Source: Microcaldota archaeon
GTDB lineage: Archaea; Micrarchaeota; Micrarchaeia; Norongarragalinales; UBA97
Assembly (NCBI GenBank): GCA_021782355.1
Contig: JAJXUZ010000003.1
Coordinates: 1 to 32,917 of the forward strand
Reading direction: 5' to 3'
Length of the DNA stretch: 32,917 nucleotides
Both the position numbers and the translations under genes were made by a program. How positions within the stretch are numbered: position 1 is the stretch's first letter; the number at the start of each line of letters is the position of its first letter. This document shows positions 23,495-31,344 of this stretch, in pieces. Below the pieces are notes generated by a model, which saw only the letters and a program-made list of their open reading frames with translations, searched no databases and was not told the DNA's origin.

Positions 23495-23612
23495 TGGCAG
23501 CAGAAACCGGTTTTCCCGTCCAATAGGGCAGTACCAACCATGTCGCAAATGGGCTTAGCTTCCGAGTTCGAGAAGGGATCGGGCGTTTCCCCATTCCTAT
23601 GACCGCTGACCA
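23495..23612 (-). rRNA. rrf: 5S ribosomal RNA
   Basis: The minus strand carries the conserved 5S core: GGGGAAACGCCCGATCCC, TCGAACTCGGAAGCTAAGCC and TGGTACTGCC. The ends CAGCGG and CTGCTG pair as terminal helix I, extended by TGG/CCA across a bulged base, which sets the limits to about 118 nt. No 16S or 23S sequence is nearby, so the gene is unlinked. Upstream, CTTATAAT lies too close to the 5' end to be its normal TATA box, so the promoter position is uncertain. Exact ends may differ by a few bases. Confidence 0.93.
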
Positions 23613-23839
23613 ATTATTATAAGTAAAGACATAGATTAAAAAACCTATTTAATGGGCTAATTTCCCAAAAAATGCTTTTTTCTATTTCGATTTCTTTTTT
23701 TTATGAACTTAGAATTCAATAATATTTAATTTGTTAAAAACAATAATAATAGAGAAAGATGGATAAAAAAATACAAACTTAAATTAAAATAATTAACAAA
23801 TGCAAAAATAATAAACAAAAGGAAGAATGAACTACGGAA

Positions 23840-24730
23840 ATGGAAGAAAACAAAAATGTTGGAAAATACCTTACAAGTTTAATGTTGCTTGTAGCATCGC
23901 TATTGTTAATTTATATTATCAATTATGGACTAAAATTCTTCATTAGTAATTATTTTCCTACGTATTCTTCGTTCATCGTAATTGCAAGTCAAATATCTAC
24001 TACAATAATTATTGCGGTTTTTTGTTATCTGTTTTATAAAATATTGTTGTCAATTTTTGTTCCTTATACAATTCAAACAAAAGGAAGGGAAGACGGAGAA
24101 ATTACAAAACTAGTTTTAAGAATTCTTCTTTTTAGTGCAATCATAATTGCAACACTTACGATATTTGGAATTAGTTTGTCTGGAGCTTTGGCAGGAGGAG
24201 CGGTTGGGGGAATAGTTTTGGGTCTTGCGGTTCAAAGCGTTGCCACCAGCATTCTTTCGGGATTCTTCTTATCTTCATCAAAAACTCTTCTTCCGGGAGA
24301 TGTTGTTGTACTTTATTCTTGGATGTTGGGAAACAGTTTACTTTGCAAAATTACTCGTGTAAATTTACTTTATACTGAAGTACTTACTCAAAACGGATAT
24401 TCGGTGCGCATTTCAAATAGTATTTTATCAAACTCAAGCACTTTTACGCACGTTCATTCAAAAACAAATGGACTGAGTTCGCAAACATTTCCGGTAACTA
24501 TCAATTCAGATGTACCGGTTGACAAATTACTTAGAAAAACCCAAGTTATTCTTAAAGGAGAGTTGGCAAAGAAAAACTTTAAACAACCTGAAATATATTT
24601 CAGCTCAAAAACAGGCGGAACAAATATTTTTACAGTTAAAATTTACTTTAATGAAATTGACCAAGTAAATGATATTCAAAATATTGTGAATAGTTGTTTT
24701 GACCAAGCTTATTGGGAAAGTAAAAAATAA
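23840..24730 (+). CDS. MscS-family mechanosensitive channel
   Basis: A 296-residue protein with four hydrophobic segments, of which the last (GALAGGAVGGIVLGLAVQSVA) is the Gly/Ala-ridged pore helix TM3 of MscS. It is followed by the beta domain start LLPGDVVVLYSW (family: f.vGD.V) and VRISNSILSNSS, the typical P-N-s-x(l/i) segment, then the C-terminal alpha/beta domain. The channel opens under membrane tension to release solutes during hypo-osmotic shock. The 227 nt upstream, between it and the 5S gene, is AT-rich with no visible gene. Family certain, conductance unknown. Confidence 0.9.
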   Translation: MEENKNVGKYLTSLMLLVASLLLIYIINYGLKFFISNYFPTYSSFIVIASQISTTIIIAVFCYLFYKILLSIFVPYTIQTKGREDGEITKLVLRILLFSAIIIATLTIFGISLSGALAGGAVGGIVLGLAVQSVATSILSGFFLSSSKTLLPGDVVVLYSWMLGNSLLCKITRVNLLYTEVLTQNGYSVRISNSILSNSSTFTHVHSKTNGLSSQTFPVTINSDVPVDKLLRKTQVILKGELAKKNFKQPEIYFSSKTGGTNIFTVKIYFNEIDQVNDIQNIVNSCFDQAYWESKK

Positions 24731-24750
24731 ACTTAAAAGAAAGTCGAAAT

Positions 24751-25836
24751 TTAAAGTAAATCTAATACGGATTCTAAACTTTCAAAAGAAATTTCGCCCA
24801 TATGACCAATCCTACAAACTGATTTACTAAATTCAGCCATCCCTAAACTAATTTCAAAACCAGAAGCTAAAAGTTTTTCTTTGATTTCAACTGCGTTTTC
24901 GGCTTTAAAGGTCGTAAGGGTGTTAGAGCGATAGTTTTCTTGAGCAAAGAGAGAGTAACCTTTTTCGGTTAATTTTGTTTGACATAGTTTAGCTGCCTTT
25001 GCGTGCTTTTCTATGTTTTTTTCAAGTCCAGTGTCAAAATAAATTTGAAGTGCTTGTTCTAATGCAAAATAAGCAGAAATATTTGGAGTGTAGGGTGTTT
25101 GACCGTCAGATAAAAATTTTTCATATTTTTTTAAGTCAAAATACATTGATGGGATTCTTTGGCGTTTGTTAATTTTTTGCCAAGCATCTTCTGAAACTGC
25201 TAAATATGAAACGCCAGGAGTGGAACCCACGCATTTTTGACTTGAACTTGCACAAATATCAATACCTAAAGAATCAAAATTAAGAGGACTGCCACCTAAA
25301 CCGGAAACAGAATCAACAATAATTAACGAATTGTTTTCGTTTGCAAGGGCGCAAATTTCTTTTAATGGGTTGCAAACACCCGTAGAAGTATCGTTGTGAA
25401 CAACTGAAATTATGGTAGGTTTAAAGTCTACTATTTCTTGATTGATTTGCTCTAAAGAAGGAGCTTTGCCCCAAGGAATGTTTAGCGTTTTTACATTATC
25501 GCAGTAATTTTGAGCACAAACGGTTAATCGAGCACCGAACCAACCGTTGTCGATACACAAAACTCTATCGTTTTTTTCCACTAAGTTTACAAATGCTGCT
25601 TCAACTGCTCCTGTTCCACTTGAACTTAAAGTAAATATTTTACTTTTAGCTTTTTCTGGATTAGTAAGATACAGTTTAGCTAAATTGGAAGAAATTGAAC
25701 TTATAATTCTTGAAAAATAGGGACCTCGGTGATTTACCATCTGTTTTGTCTGTTGTTGCAAAACTAATGAATTGACTTGAACTGGGCCGGGAATAAAGAG
25801 TTTAGGAAATATTAATTGACTAAGGTTGTCTTTCAT
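24751..25836 (-). CDS. Class V aminotransferase (alanine-glyoxylate/serine-pyruvate type)
   Basis: A PLP-dependent enzyme of about 361 residues. The N-terminal FIPGPVQVN, the SSSGTGAVEAAFVNL cofactor-binding region, VVHNDTSTGVCNPL, the aspartate in IIVDSVSGLGG, and the PLP lysine in SSQKCVGSTPG identify the small class V family that includes serine-pyruvate, alanine-glyoxylate and related aminotransferases. A cosubstrate such as serine, alanine or phosphoserine cannot be decided. The ORF track starts at 25878, but ATG 25836 gives a normal N-terminus. It overlaps the end of pyrG by about 17 nt, so the two genes are co-transcribed. Cytosolic. Confidence 0.88.
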   Translation of the reverse strand: MKDNLSQLIFPKLFIPGPVQVNSLVLQQQTKQMVNHRGPYFSRIISSISSNLAKLYLTNPEKAKSKIFTLSSSGTGAVEAAFVNLVEKNDRVLCIDNGWFGARLTVCAQNYCDNVKTLNIPWGKAPSLEQINQEIVDFKPTIISVVHNDTSTGVCNPLKEICALANENNSLIIVDSVSGLGGSPLNFDSLGIDICASSSQKCVGSTPGVSYLAVSEDAWQKINKRQRIPSMYFDLKKYEKFLSDGQTPYTPNISAYFALEQALQIYFDTGLEKNIEKHAKAAKLCQTKLTEKGYSLFAQENYRSNTLTTFKAENAVEIKEKLLASGFEISLGMAEFSKSVCRIGHMGEISFESLESVLDLL

Positions 25837-27448
25837 TTTTAATTTTCTTATTTTTATATTCTTTAGCAGCATTGACAAATCCCAAATAAAGTGGTTCGGG
25901 ATTATCTAACCTAGAATCGAATTCTGGATGTGCTTGGGTGCCTACAAAAAACGGATGGCCATTTAATTCTCCGATTTTCATTATGGTTCTTACTGGGTCT
26001 TTACCAGAAAATATCCAACCGGACTTTGTGAATTCGGATACATATTCGGGATTTATTTCGTATCGATGTCTAAATCTCTTGAATATTTTTTCGGAATGAT
26101 ATAAAGAATGGGCAAGTGTATTGGGAGTAATTGCTACATCAAAACCACCCAATCGCATTGTTCCCCCTAAATTTCCAATAGATTTCTGCTCTGGCAGAAT
26201 ATCAATAACTGGATGAGTGGTGTTTTGGTCAATTTCAGTTGAATTGGCATCGAAATAATTCAAAAGATTGCGGGCGCTTTCGATAATTGCAATTTGTAAA
26301 CCGTAACAAATTCCCAAATATGGAACTTGGTTTTCTCTTGCATATTTAACTGATTGAATTTTACCTTCCACACCTCTTCCACCAAATCCACCGGGAACTA
26401 AAATTCCATCATAATCTTCCAAATTAGTTTTGCCTTTTTCTAAGGATTCGCTGTCAATTAAGTCAGCTACAAGTTTTACATTGCAGTTAATGGCGCAGTG
26501 TTCCAAAGATTCAAAAACACTCATATATGCGTCTTTGGAAGTGGCATATTTACCAATTACGGCAATCCTAACTTCTTGTTTTTCTTTTGAAAGTTGTTTT
26601 TGTTTTTCAATTAAAGGAGCCCATTTATCAGTTGAATTTTCAGATAATTCAAAATTCATTCTTTTTGATAATTTTGAGTGGACTTGTTGTTCAGCTAAAA
26701 CATAGGGAAGTTGATAGATCGAAAACACGGTGGGAGAATGAAGTACGTTTTCTTCACGAACATTGCAGAAAACGGCTATTTTTTCTTTTGCAGAATTTGT
26801 TAGTGGCTTATCGCATCGGGCTACTAAAAAGTCAGGAGTAATTCCTCTTGAAAGTAATGATTTTGTTGAATGTTGAATTGGTTTGGTTTTAACTTCCCCA
26901 GTTGTAATTGTGGGCACAAGAGCAAGGTGAAAAAAAGATACGTTTTCTGCTTCTTCTTCAAATTTCATTTGCCTTGCAGCCTCTAAAACAACATCAGACT
27001 CTATATCTCCAACTGTTCCGCCTATTTCTATAATTAAAATTTGGCAGTTTGTGGTTTTTGCTGCTTGTTTGATTCTTGATTTTATTTCGTTTGTAGCATG
27101 AGGAATTAGTTGAATTGTTTTTCCTAAATAGTCTCCGTGTCTTTCCTTTTCAATAATCGATTTGTAAACGCTTCCCATCATTAAATTTTGTTCTTTTTTG
27201 GCAAAAACATCAAGATAACGTTCGTAATTACCTATATCTAAATCGCATTCAAAACCATCTTGTGTGACAAATACTTCGCCGTGTTCAAATGGATTTAGTG
27301 TGCCTGCATCACAGTTCAAATAGGGGTCGATTTTCATTAAGGATACGTTTGAGCCATAAGATTTGAGGAGTTTTGCAAGTGAAGCGGAAAAAATTCCTTT
27401 TCCTAATGAACTAAGCACGCCACCAGTTACAAAGATATATTTAGCCAA
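25820..27448 (-). CDS. pyrG: CTP synthase
   Basis: A 542-residue enzyme with an N-terminal synthetase domain (FVTGGVLSSLGKGIFSASLA and the KIDPYLNCDAGTLNPFEHGE metal/ATP/UTP site) and a C-terminal class I glutamine amidotransferase domain. The amidotransferase nucleophile lies in LGICYGLQIA, with the His/Glu pair in AHPEF. The enzyme makes CTP from UTP, ATP and glutamine. The usual elbow GICLGMQ is here GICYGLQ. Length agrees with the family. It precedes the class V aminotransferase with overlap. Complete and presumably active. Confidence 0.97.
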   Translation of the reverse strand: MAKYIFVTGGVLSSLGKGIFSASLAKLLKSYGSNVSLMKIDPYLNCDAGTLNPFEHGEVFVTQDGFECDLDIGNYERYLDVFAKKEQNLMMGSVYKSIIEKERHGDYLGKTIQLIPHATNEIKSRIKQAAKTTNCQILIIEIGGTVGDIESDVVLEAARQMKFEEEAENVSFFHLALVPTITTGEVKTKPIQHSTKSLLSRGITPDFLVARCDKPLTNSAKEKIAVFCNVREENVLHSPTVFSIYQLPYVLAEQQVHSKLSKRMNFELSENSTDKWAPLIEKQKQLSKEKQEVRIAVIGKYATSKDAYMSVFESLEHCAINCNVKLVADLIDSESLEKGKTNLEDYDGILVPGGFGGRGVEGKIQSVKYARENQVPYLGICYGLQIAIIESARNLLNYFDANSTEIDQNTTHPVIDILPEQKSIGNLGGTMRLGGFDVAITPNTLAHSLYHSEKIFKRFRHRYEINPEYVSEFTKSGWIFSGKDPVRTIMKIGELNGHPFFVGTQAHPEFDSRLDNPEPLYLGFVNAAKEYKNKKIKNERQP

Positions 27449-27565
27449 AGTATTTTTGCTCCTAAAAAATAAAATTAATCAAACTAAAACAAGAAATGGA
27501 AGTTAAGGTTTTTAATCTTTTTTACCCAAGAGGCAAAACTAACTAAAAATTACCCAATAGTAGAG

Positions 27566-28267
27566 TTATTTTGTAATAATTGGAGCTAAGATTGTTTTAC
27601 TGTTCCAATACTTGCAATTTTTTGGAGGATTTACATTACATATTTGATATTGATAATTTGAAAATCCTGCTTCTTGCAGTTTGTGTAAATGTTCTTTAGA
27701 AAACTCGCTTTTTTCATCAGAATAATAGGTAAGAATTCCGCCTTTGACTAATATTCTGTGGGCTTGTTTAAAAAAAGAAAAATGATTGCAGTGAATTTCT
27801 TTGGCGGATAGAGGATAGGTATCAAATAGAATTCCGTCAAAACTGTTTTGTTTTAATTTTGGAACAACATCTTGCCAAAAACCTAAATGAGTGAAAAGTT
27901 TTTTGTTTTTAATCTCATCTTGATGGAGAATCATACATTTTTCAAGTACCTGAGGATGGCATTCAATTACAGTGTGGGAGTCAATTTTTTTGTTAGATAA
28001 AATGAAGTTGGCAGAAATTCCCATGCCATAACCTACTTCGAGGATATTACCTCCCTTGCTGCAAGCAATATCCGAAAGAACTTTCATATATTTTCGTTCC
28101 CAATCTTCCATTACAGGATGACCGGCAATAGAAAGCGTAGATTTGGTGTAAATGGCAGGGGAACTTATCCAGTTTTGTTTTCCTAAAAAACCGATTTTAA
28201 GCCGACTTAGTTTGGTGGCAAGAATGGTGTTTCGCCTCTGTTTTTTTTGTGTAGTCGGTTTGTTCAA
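27566..28267 (-). CDS. Guanidinoacetate N-methyltransferase-like SAM methyltransferase
   Basis: A 233-residue SAM-dependent methyltransferase. AGHPVMEDWERKYM, NILEVGYGMGISA, TVIECHPQV and FDGILFDTYPLS align closely with GAMT/RMT2-type enzymes (vertebrate GAMT: GHPVMEDWE, LEVGFGMGI, DGILYDTYPL). GAMT makes creatine from guanidinoacetate, and RMT2 methylates the delta nitrogen of arginine in proteins. The E-D-W-E and D-T-Y-P residues that bind the guanidino group are present, so a guanidino or arginine substrate is likely. The N-terminal 40 residues are basic. It stands alone between pyrG and an intergenic region. Substrate unknown. Confidence 0.75.
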   Translation of the reverse strand: MNKPTTQKKQRRNTILATKLSRLKIGFLGKQNWISSPAIYTKSTLSIAGHPVMEDWERKYMKVLSDIACSKGGNILEVGYGMGISANFILSNKKIDSHTVIECHPQVLEKCMILHQDEIKNKKLFTHLGFWQDVVPKLKQNSFDGILFDTYPLSAKEIHCNHFSFFKQAHRILVKGGILTYYSDEKSEFSKEHLHKLQEAGFSNYQYQICNVNPPKNCKYWNSKTILAPIITK

Positions 28268-28529
28268 ATCAATTAGCTCGGATAAAATCTAAACTCCCAA
28301 AATACTATTGAAATTAATATACCCAAAGTTGTAAAAATGAAAGGTAAATCGATTTTAAAAACATTAAAATTAGAAGAAGTAAATTTTGTTTTGCAAGCAG
28401 AGCAAACCAATAGTCAAATCACCAATTAAATGTTAAACAAATCTTTAACAAAAAGCTTACACATTTGAAATATTTAACTATTAAGTTAGAAGAATTTATA
28501 AAAAAAAGTAAAAAGAAGCGATAAGAAGA
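28268..28529. other. Intergenic region with T-run terminator of the small-membrane-protein operon
   Basis: No convincing gene. A 30-codon plus-strand frame (28337-28429) has a TATA-like TTAATATA only about 19 nt upstream and is probably chance. CTTTTTACTTTTTTTT on the minus strand (28500-28515), just past the last gene of the minus-strand operon, is a likely terminator. Confidence 0.45.
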
Positions 28530-28616
28530 CTAGTCAAGCCAAGTGGGAAAAAGTTTGTTGCCTATGAAATAACTAAGCACTCCCACCGCCACCCCAAAAA
28601 CAAAATCTTCAATCAT
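28530..28616 (-). CDS. 28-residue single-helix membrane peptide (type D)
   Basis: Not in the ORF track because of its size. On the minus strand ATG ATT GAA GAT opens a 28-codon frame ending TAG: a short acidic start (MIEDF), one hydrophobic helix (VFGVAVGVLSYFIG) and NKLFPTWLD. AAAGGAG lies upstream of the ATG, 13 nt away, like the sites before its operon neighbours. It lies 32 nt after the 101-residue membrane protein and is followed by a T-run. The strong ribosome site and clean single helix argue that it is translated. Function unknown. Confidence 0.5.
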   Translation of the reverse strand: MIEDFVFGVAVGVLSYFIGNKLFPTWLD

Positions 28617-28648
28617 TTTATTTTTTAGACTCCTTTAGACTAAAGTAA

Positions 28649-28954
28649 TTAATGGTTCCAGATTACCTTCCTACTTGACTCCATACGTTGAATTCTTTGT
28701 TCGCGTAATGCGTGATAATAAACTGCGCCGAACCCGCAAACTACTGAAATTACTGGTATGTATTGGATTACTAAGAAGTATATGCCAATGACTGCAAGAA
28801 TCATAGTGTAAAGTTCGAAGTGGGCGGCTTCTTTCCAGAGTGGAACGTAACCTTTTATGTAGTCCCACCTGGTGCTTCTTGACAAAAGTGGCTTTTGGTA
28901 TTCGGAAATTACCGTAGTTGATTGAATTTGTGGATCGTATATTGATTGTGCCAT
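28649..28954 (-). CDS. Type B small membrane protein (third copy)
   Basis: A 101-residue protein: a polar N-terminus, then TRWDYIKGYVPLWKEAA, a helical hairpin (about residues 50-85), and a basic C-terminus ending MESSRKVIWNH. The R-[WY]-[DE]-Y-[LI] ... P-[FL]-W motif before the hairpin and the S-R-K-V-I ending are shared with the proteins at 29410-29691 and 29937-30332, so all three appear to be diverged paralogues. AAGGAGA precedes the start; the gap from the previous gene is 15 nt. No known family recognised. Confidence 0.7.
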   Translation of the reverse strand: MAQSIYDPQIQSTTVISEYQKPLLSRSTRWDYIKGYVPLWKEAAHFELYTMILAVIGIYFLVIQYIPVISVVCGFGAVYYHALREQRIQRMESSRKVIWNH

Positions 28955-28969
28955 TTTTTTCTAATCTCC

Positions 28970-29407
28970 TTATGCAGCGTACATTAAGGTCTTACCCTTA
29001 AGCCAGCCGATACCCCAAGCGTTGTTCAACAAACGTTCACTGTAAAAGTATCCGGTTAAGTAGGCAAATACTCCAGCAACATAAACGCTTACGTACGCCC
29101 AAGTGACAAACATCAAAATAAAGCAAACTGCAGAGTATACCCAAGCAGAATATGCTCCACCGAAGTTTCCTCCGTGCATTGATGGGTCAAAGGCTTCCTC
29201 TAAAACATCCTTTCTGGTAATGATATCAGTAGTGTGAACTGGAACATTGGTGTCTCCTCTGCAGTTCATCGAGTCTCCTTTTGGTGAACCCATAGGAACG
29301 AACATTGGAACAAATGCCTTTTCTGATGAAGCGGAAGCTGATGCTGATGACTCCATAATGGAGGCGTTGGACTTTATGCTGTTTTTTGCTTGTGATAGTG
29401 TTCTCAT
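28970..29407 (-). CDS. Type A small membrane protein (second copy)
   Basis: A 145-residue protein with a Ser/Ala-rich N-terminus, an AFVPMFVPMG motif near residue 31, a variable polar section, and a helical hairpin (about residues 85-122). It ends with GYFYSERLLN...WLKGKTLM. The PMF[LV]P motif and the C-terminal GY.Y.E...LxKG pattern recur in the first gene of the operon (30349-30738). Two cysteines occur (one before the membrane part, one in the helix). GGCGGA lies just upstream of the ATG, only 2 nt after the stop of the preceding gene. Function unknown. Confidence 0.7.
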   Translation of the reverse strand: MRTLSQAKNSIKSNASIMESSASASASSEKAFVPMFVPMGSPKGDSMNCRGDTNVPVHTTDIITRKDVLEEAFDPSMHGGNFGGAYSAWVYSAVCFILMFVTWAYVSVYVAGVFAYLTGYFYSERLLNNAWGIGWLKGKTLMYAA

Positions 29408-29409
29408 AA

Positions 29410-29691
29410 TTATTCCGCCAATATAATTTTACGTTGAGAGTTAAGGATGTAATCGGACAAACCTACTCTCGAATAGAAAATTGCAGCTGCTGCAAAGGCA
29501 ACTACACTTACTATAAAAATTCCTTTTAAGAGGAAAAGTAATCCGACAACGGCGCTGATTATAGCATAAGAATAGTTTCTTCTTCTGCTTAACCAGAATG
29601 GAAGATATCTCATCAAATAATCATACCTTACGGTCTCCCTTAATTGAGGGTGCTTTAAATCTGCCATTACCGTGGTTTCGCCGTATTGCAT
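29410..29691 (-). CDS. Type B small membrane protein (second copy)
   Basis: A 93-residue protein: polar N-terminus, RYDYLMRYLPFWLSRRR, a two-helix hairpin (about residues 40-75) and the C-terminal NSQRKIILAE. It has the same plan as the proteins at 28649-28954 and 29937-30332 and shares their pre-membrane aromatic motif and basic-hydrophobic C-terminus. AGGA lies before the ATG; the preceding gene's stop is 11 nt upstream. Not recognised as any described family. Confidence 0.7.
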   Translation of the reverse strand: MQYGETTVMADLKHPQLRETVRYDYLMRYLPFWLSRRRNYSYAIISAVVGLLFLLKGIFIVSVVAFAAAAIFYSRVGLSDYILNSQRKIILAE

Positions 29692-29702
29692 ATTTAATCA
29701 TC

Positions 29703-29921
29703 CTAAATTATTTTTATTGAAATTGCATAATACAAAATACTTGCCAGAACTGCGGCATAAACAATCCAGTCTGGAACTGGAAAACCTAAACCGAAGCCGT
29801 TCATTGCTTGGTCAAAGGGAATGTGTGCGTTTTCTTTTTCAGCAATATCAGCAACTCCGAAATCTTCAAGGAGCATACCGATATGTTGGGAAATTGTTGG
29901 ATGTTTAATTGGGCTTGACAT
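29703..29921 (-). CDS. Type C small single-helix membrane protein
   Basis: A 72-residue protein with a soluble N-terminal two-thirds (LLEDFGVADIAEKENAHIPF) and one C-terminal hydrophobic helix (WIVYAAVLASILYYAISI), a tail-anchor-like layout. It is the only gene of the operon without an obvious paralogue. A perfect AGGAGG Shine-Dalgarno sits 8 nt before the ATG, the strongest site of the operon, suggesting high translation. Function unknown. Confidence 0.68.
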   Translation of the reverse strand: MSSPIKHPTISQHIGMLLEDFGVADIAEKENAHIPFDQAMNGFGLGFPVPDWIVYAAVLASILYYAISIKII

Positions 29922-29936
29922 TTTTTGTTCCTCCTT

Positions 29937-30332
29937 TTAATCCACCAAAACAATGGTACGATTTTTTCCATATTGAAAAACGATGAAGTTATACCACCAG
30001 GCCAAATCTAACAATCTGCCGGCAACTATAAGGCAAAGAAATCCACCGATTGGAAAGGTTGAGAGCATCAATGCTCCAATTACCACTAAAATCAAACCCA
30101 TTGCCTTAGTAATTATTCCATACTTCCAAAAACCTACGAACTCTGACAAGTATTCCCATCTTGTCCACTGCCTCATATTTGGTGGCAAGTTTGGCTTTTG
30201 CTCAACTGGCATGAAGGTACTTTGCATATCGCTTTCTGCTTGAGATGGATTAGAGGGCATACTCACTAATTGTGATTGAGCAGATGCGTTATCTGCCAAT
30301 TGTGGAGCAATTGCGATATGTTCGTGTGCCAT
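29937..30332 (-). CDS. Type B small membrane protein (first copy)
   Basis: A 131-residue protein. A long polar N-terminus rich in Gln, Ser and Pro (about 1-50) is followed by TRWEYLSEFVGFWK, a two-helix hairpin (about residues 72-112) and the C-terminal YGKNRTIVLVD. The pre-membrane motif and C-terminus match the two other type B proteins. AAGGA precedes the start, 16 nt after the first gene. The extended N-terminus is unlike the shorter copies and may be an additional binding region. Unknown function. Confidence 0.7.
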   Translation of the reverse strand: MAHEHIAIAPQLADNASAQSQLVSMPSNPSQAESDMQSTFMPVEQKPNLPPNMRQWTRWEYLSEFVGFWKYGIITKAMGLILVVIGALMLSTFPIGGFLCLIVAGRLLDLAWWYNFIVFQYGKNRTIVLVD

Positions 30333-30348
30333 TTTTTATTCCTTTTTT

Positions 30349-30738
30349 TTAAGTTGATTCGAGAAGTCTGCGCCCCTTGAAAAGGTTGTTGATTGTAAAT
30401 CCCTTAACTACATATTCTCCGTAAGCATAACCTGCAAACAATCCGGCTGCAGCAGCCAAATATCCATTTACGAATAATAAAAATACAGCAGCAATTGCAG
30501 AAAGAATGGTTGCTACAAGCATTACACGCCACATTACCCAAGTTCCAATTCCTTGGTTCAAGAATGATTGACGAGTAGATACATTGGCAATGTTTCTTCC
30601 AAATGTTCGGGTGGGAAGGAACATAGGAATTGGTGCAAATTCTGGAGCCTTATTTTTAACTATGCCAGCTTTTGTTAAATCTTGGAGTTCGGCTAAACCC
30701 ACTTGTCTAATTTTTTTTAATTCTACGCGGTCTGCCAT
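30349..30738 (-). CDS. Type A small membrane protein (first copy, operon head)
   Basis: A 129-residue protein. A hydrophilic N-terminus (VELKKIRQVGLAELQDL) precedes PIPMFLPTRTFGRN, and two hydrophobic segments (about residues 68-89 and 92-108) are followed by GYAYGEYVV and LFKGRRLLEST. The PMF[LV]P motif and the C-terminal pattern recur in the 145-residue protein downstream. AGGTG lies before the ATG, and TTTATATA on the minus strand (30779-30786) is the likely promoter. It heads a seven-gene transcript facing away from the pilin-like operon. Not recognised. Confidence 0.7.
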   Translation of the reverse strand: MADRVELKKIRQVGLAELQDLTKAGIVKNKAPEFAPIPMFLPTRTFGRNIANVSTRQSFLNQGIGTWVMWRVMLVATILSAIAAVFLLFVNGYLAAAAGLFAGYAYGEYVVKGFTINNLFKGRRLLEST

Positions 30739-30778
30739 TTTGTTATTTGCACCTATAAGAAGTATATGAGTTTAGTAA

Positions 30779-30786
30779 TATATAAA
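30779..30786 (-). promoter_or_regulatory. TATA box of the small-membrane-protein operon
   Basis: The minus strand reads GTTTATATATTACT about 40-48 nt upstream of the ATG at 30738, giving a short leader. The 180-nt region up to 30918 is shared with the divergent pilin-like operon, whose own box may be GGCTTAAATG near 30885-30892. Confidence 0.5.
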
Positions 30787-30918
30787 CTGCTCGGTAGTAA
30801 CAAATAATTAGACGATTGACTTTAATTTGGACGTTAAACGAAAGGTAGTTTTTTTTGTTTTTTAGAGTGTTTTAATCAAAAGGCTTAAATGAATTGTTTG
30901 ATTGTTTAATATGTAAAA

Positions 30919-31344
30919 ATGGAACTACCAATTTCAATTATTGTTGTTTTATTCATTGCATTAATAGTAGGAGTGTTAGTGGTTACTTTCAGCCAACAAA
31001 CAATTGGACAGGCTGGAACAGATTTGAAAGGAGTTACAGGCGGATTTTCAAATAATAATGCAAATACTAATTCCCCTTTAATTGAAGTTTCATCTATTAG
31101 TCCTAGTCAAGTTGCAGGATTAATTGATAGTTGCTATTCTACCAGTTACGGACAATCGCTTGGAGATAGAAATTGTTACATTATTCACGGAACATCTTCT
31201 TTTGATTTGGGAGCAAATTCTCAAACTATTCTTTCAGACTTAACTCAAGCCAATGCAAGTGATGTGAATATTGTACCGGGTTCAAGTAATACTGTTTTGA
31301 TTAATTGGGTATTATCAAGCTCATCGGTCGAGGTGACCACTTAA
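30919..31344 (+). CDS. Pilin-like secreted protein 1
   Basis: A 141-residue protein beginning directly with a hydrophobic helix (MELPISIIVVLFIALIVGVL), with Glu at position 2 and little or no leader. A Gly/Asn/Ser-rich external domain with two cysteines follows. The plan resembles archaeal type IV pilin-like or archaellin-like subunits, although no classic KG/RG cleavage site is visible. One sequon (NAS) is present. GGCTTAAATG lies about 30 nt upstream, so the gene probably starts a leaderless mRNA. Its stop overlaps the next ATG by one base (TAATG). Family membership is inferred from architecture only. Confidence 0.65.
   Translation: MELPISIIVVLFIALIVGVLVVTFSQQTIGQAGTDLKGVTGGFSNNNANTNSPLIEVSSISPSQVAGLIDSCYSTSYGQSLGDRNCYIIHGTSSFDLGANSQTILSDLTQANASDVNIVPGSSNTVLINWVLSSSSVEVTT

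Noticed and set aside
26430-26841. Two plus-strand ORFs opposite pyrG
   Set aside because: Shadows of CTP synthase; Ser/Cys/Phe-rich with no domain.
28258-28270. GTTCAAATC resembling a tRNA T-loop
   Set aside because: No acceptor stem, D-arm or anticodon arm can be drawn around it; it falls at the start of the GAMT-like gene.
28337-28429. 30-codon plus-strand ORF with a TATA-like element
   Set aside because: No ribosome site, TATA-to-ATG distance of about 19 nt is too short for leaderless initiation, and the peptide shows no recognisable pattern.
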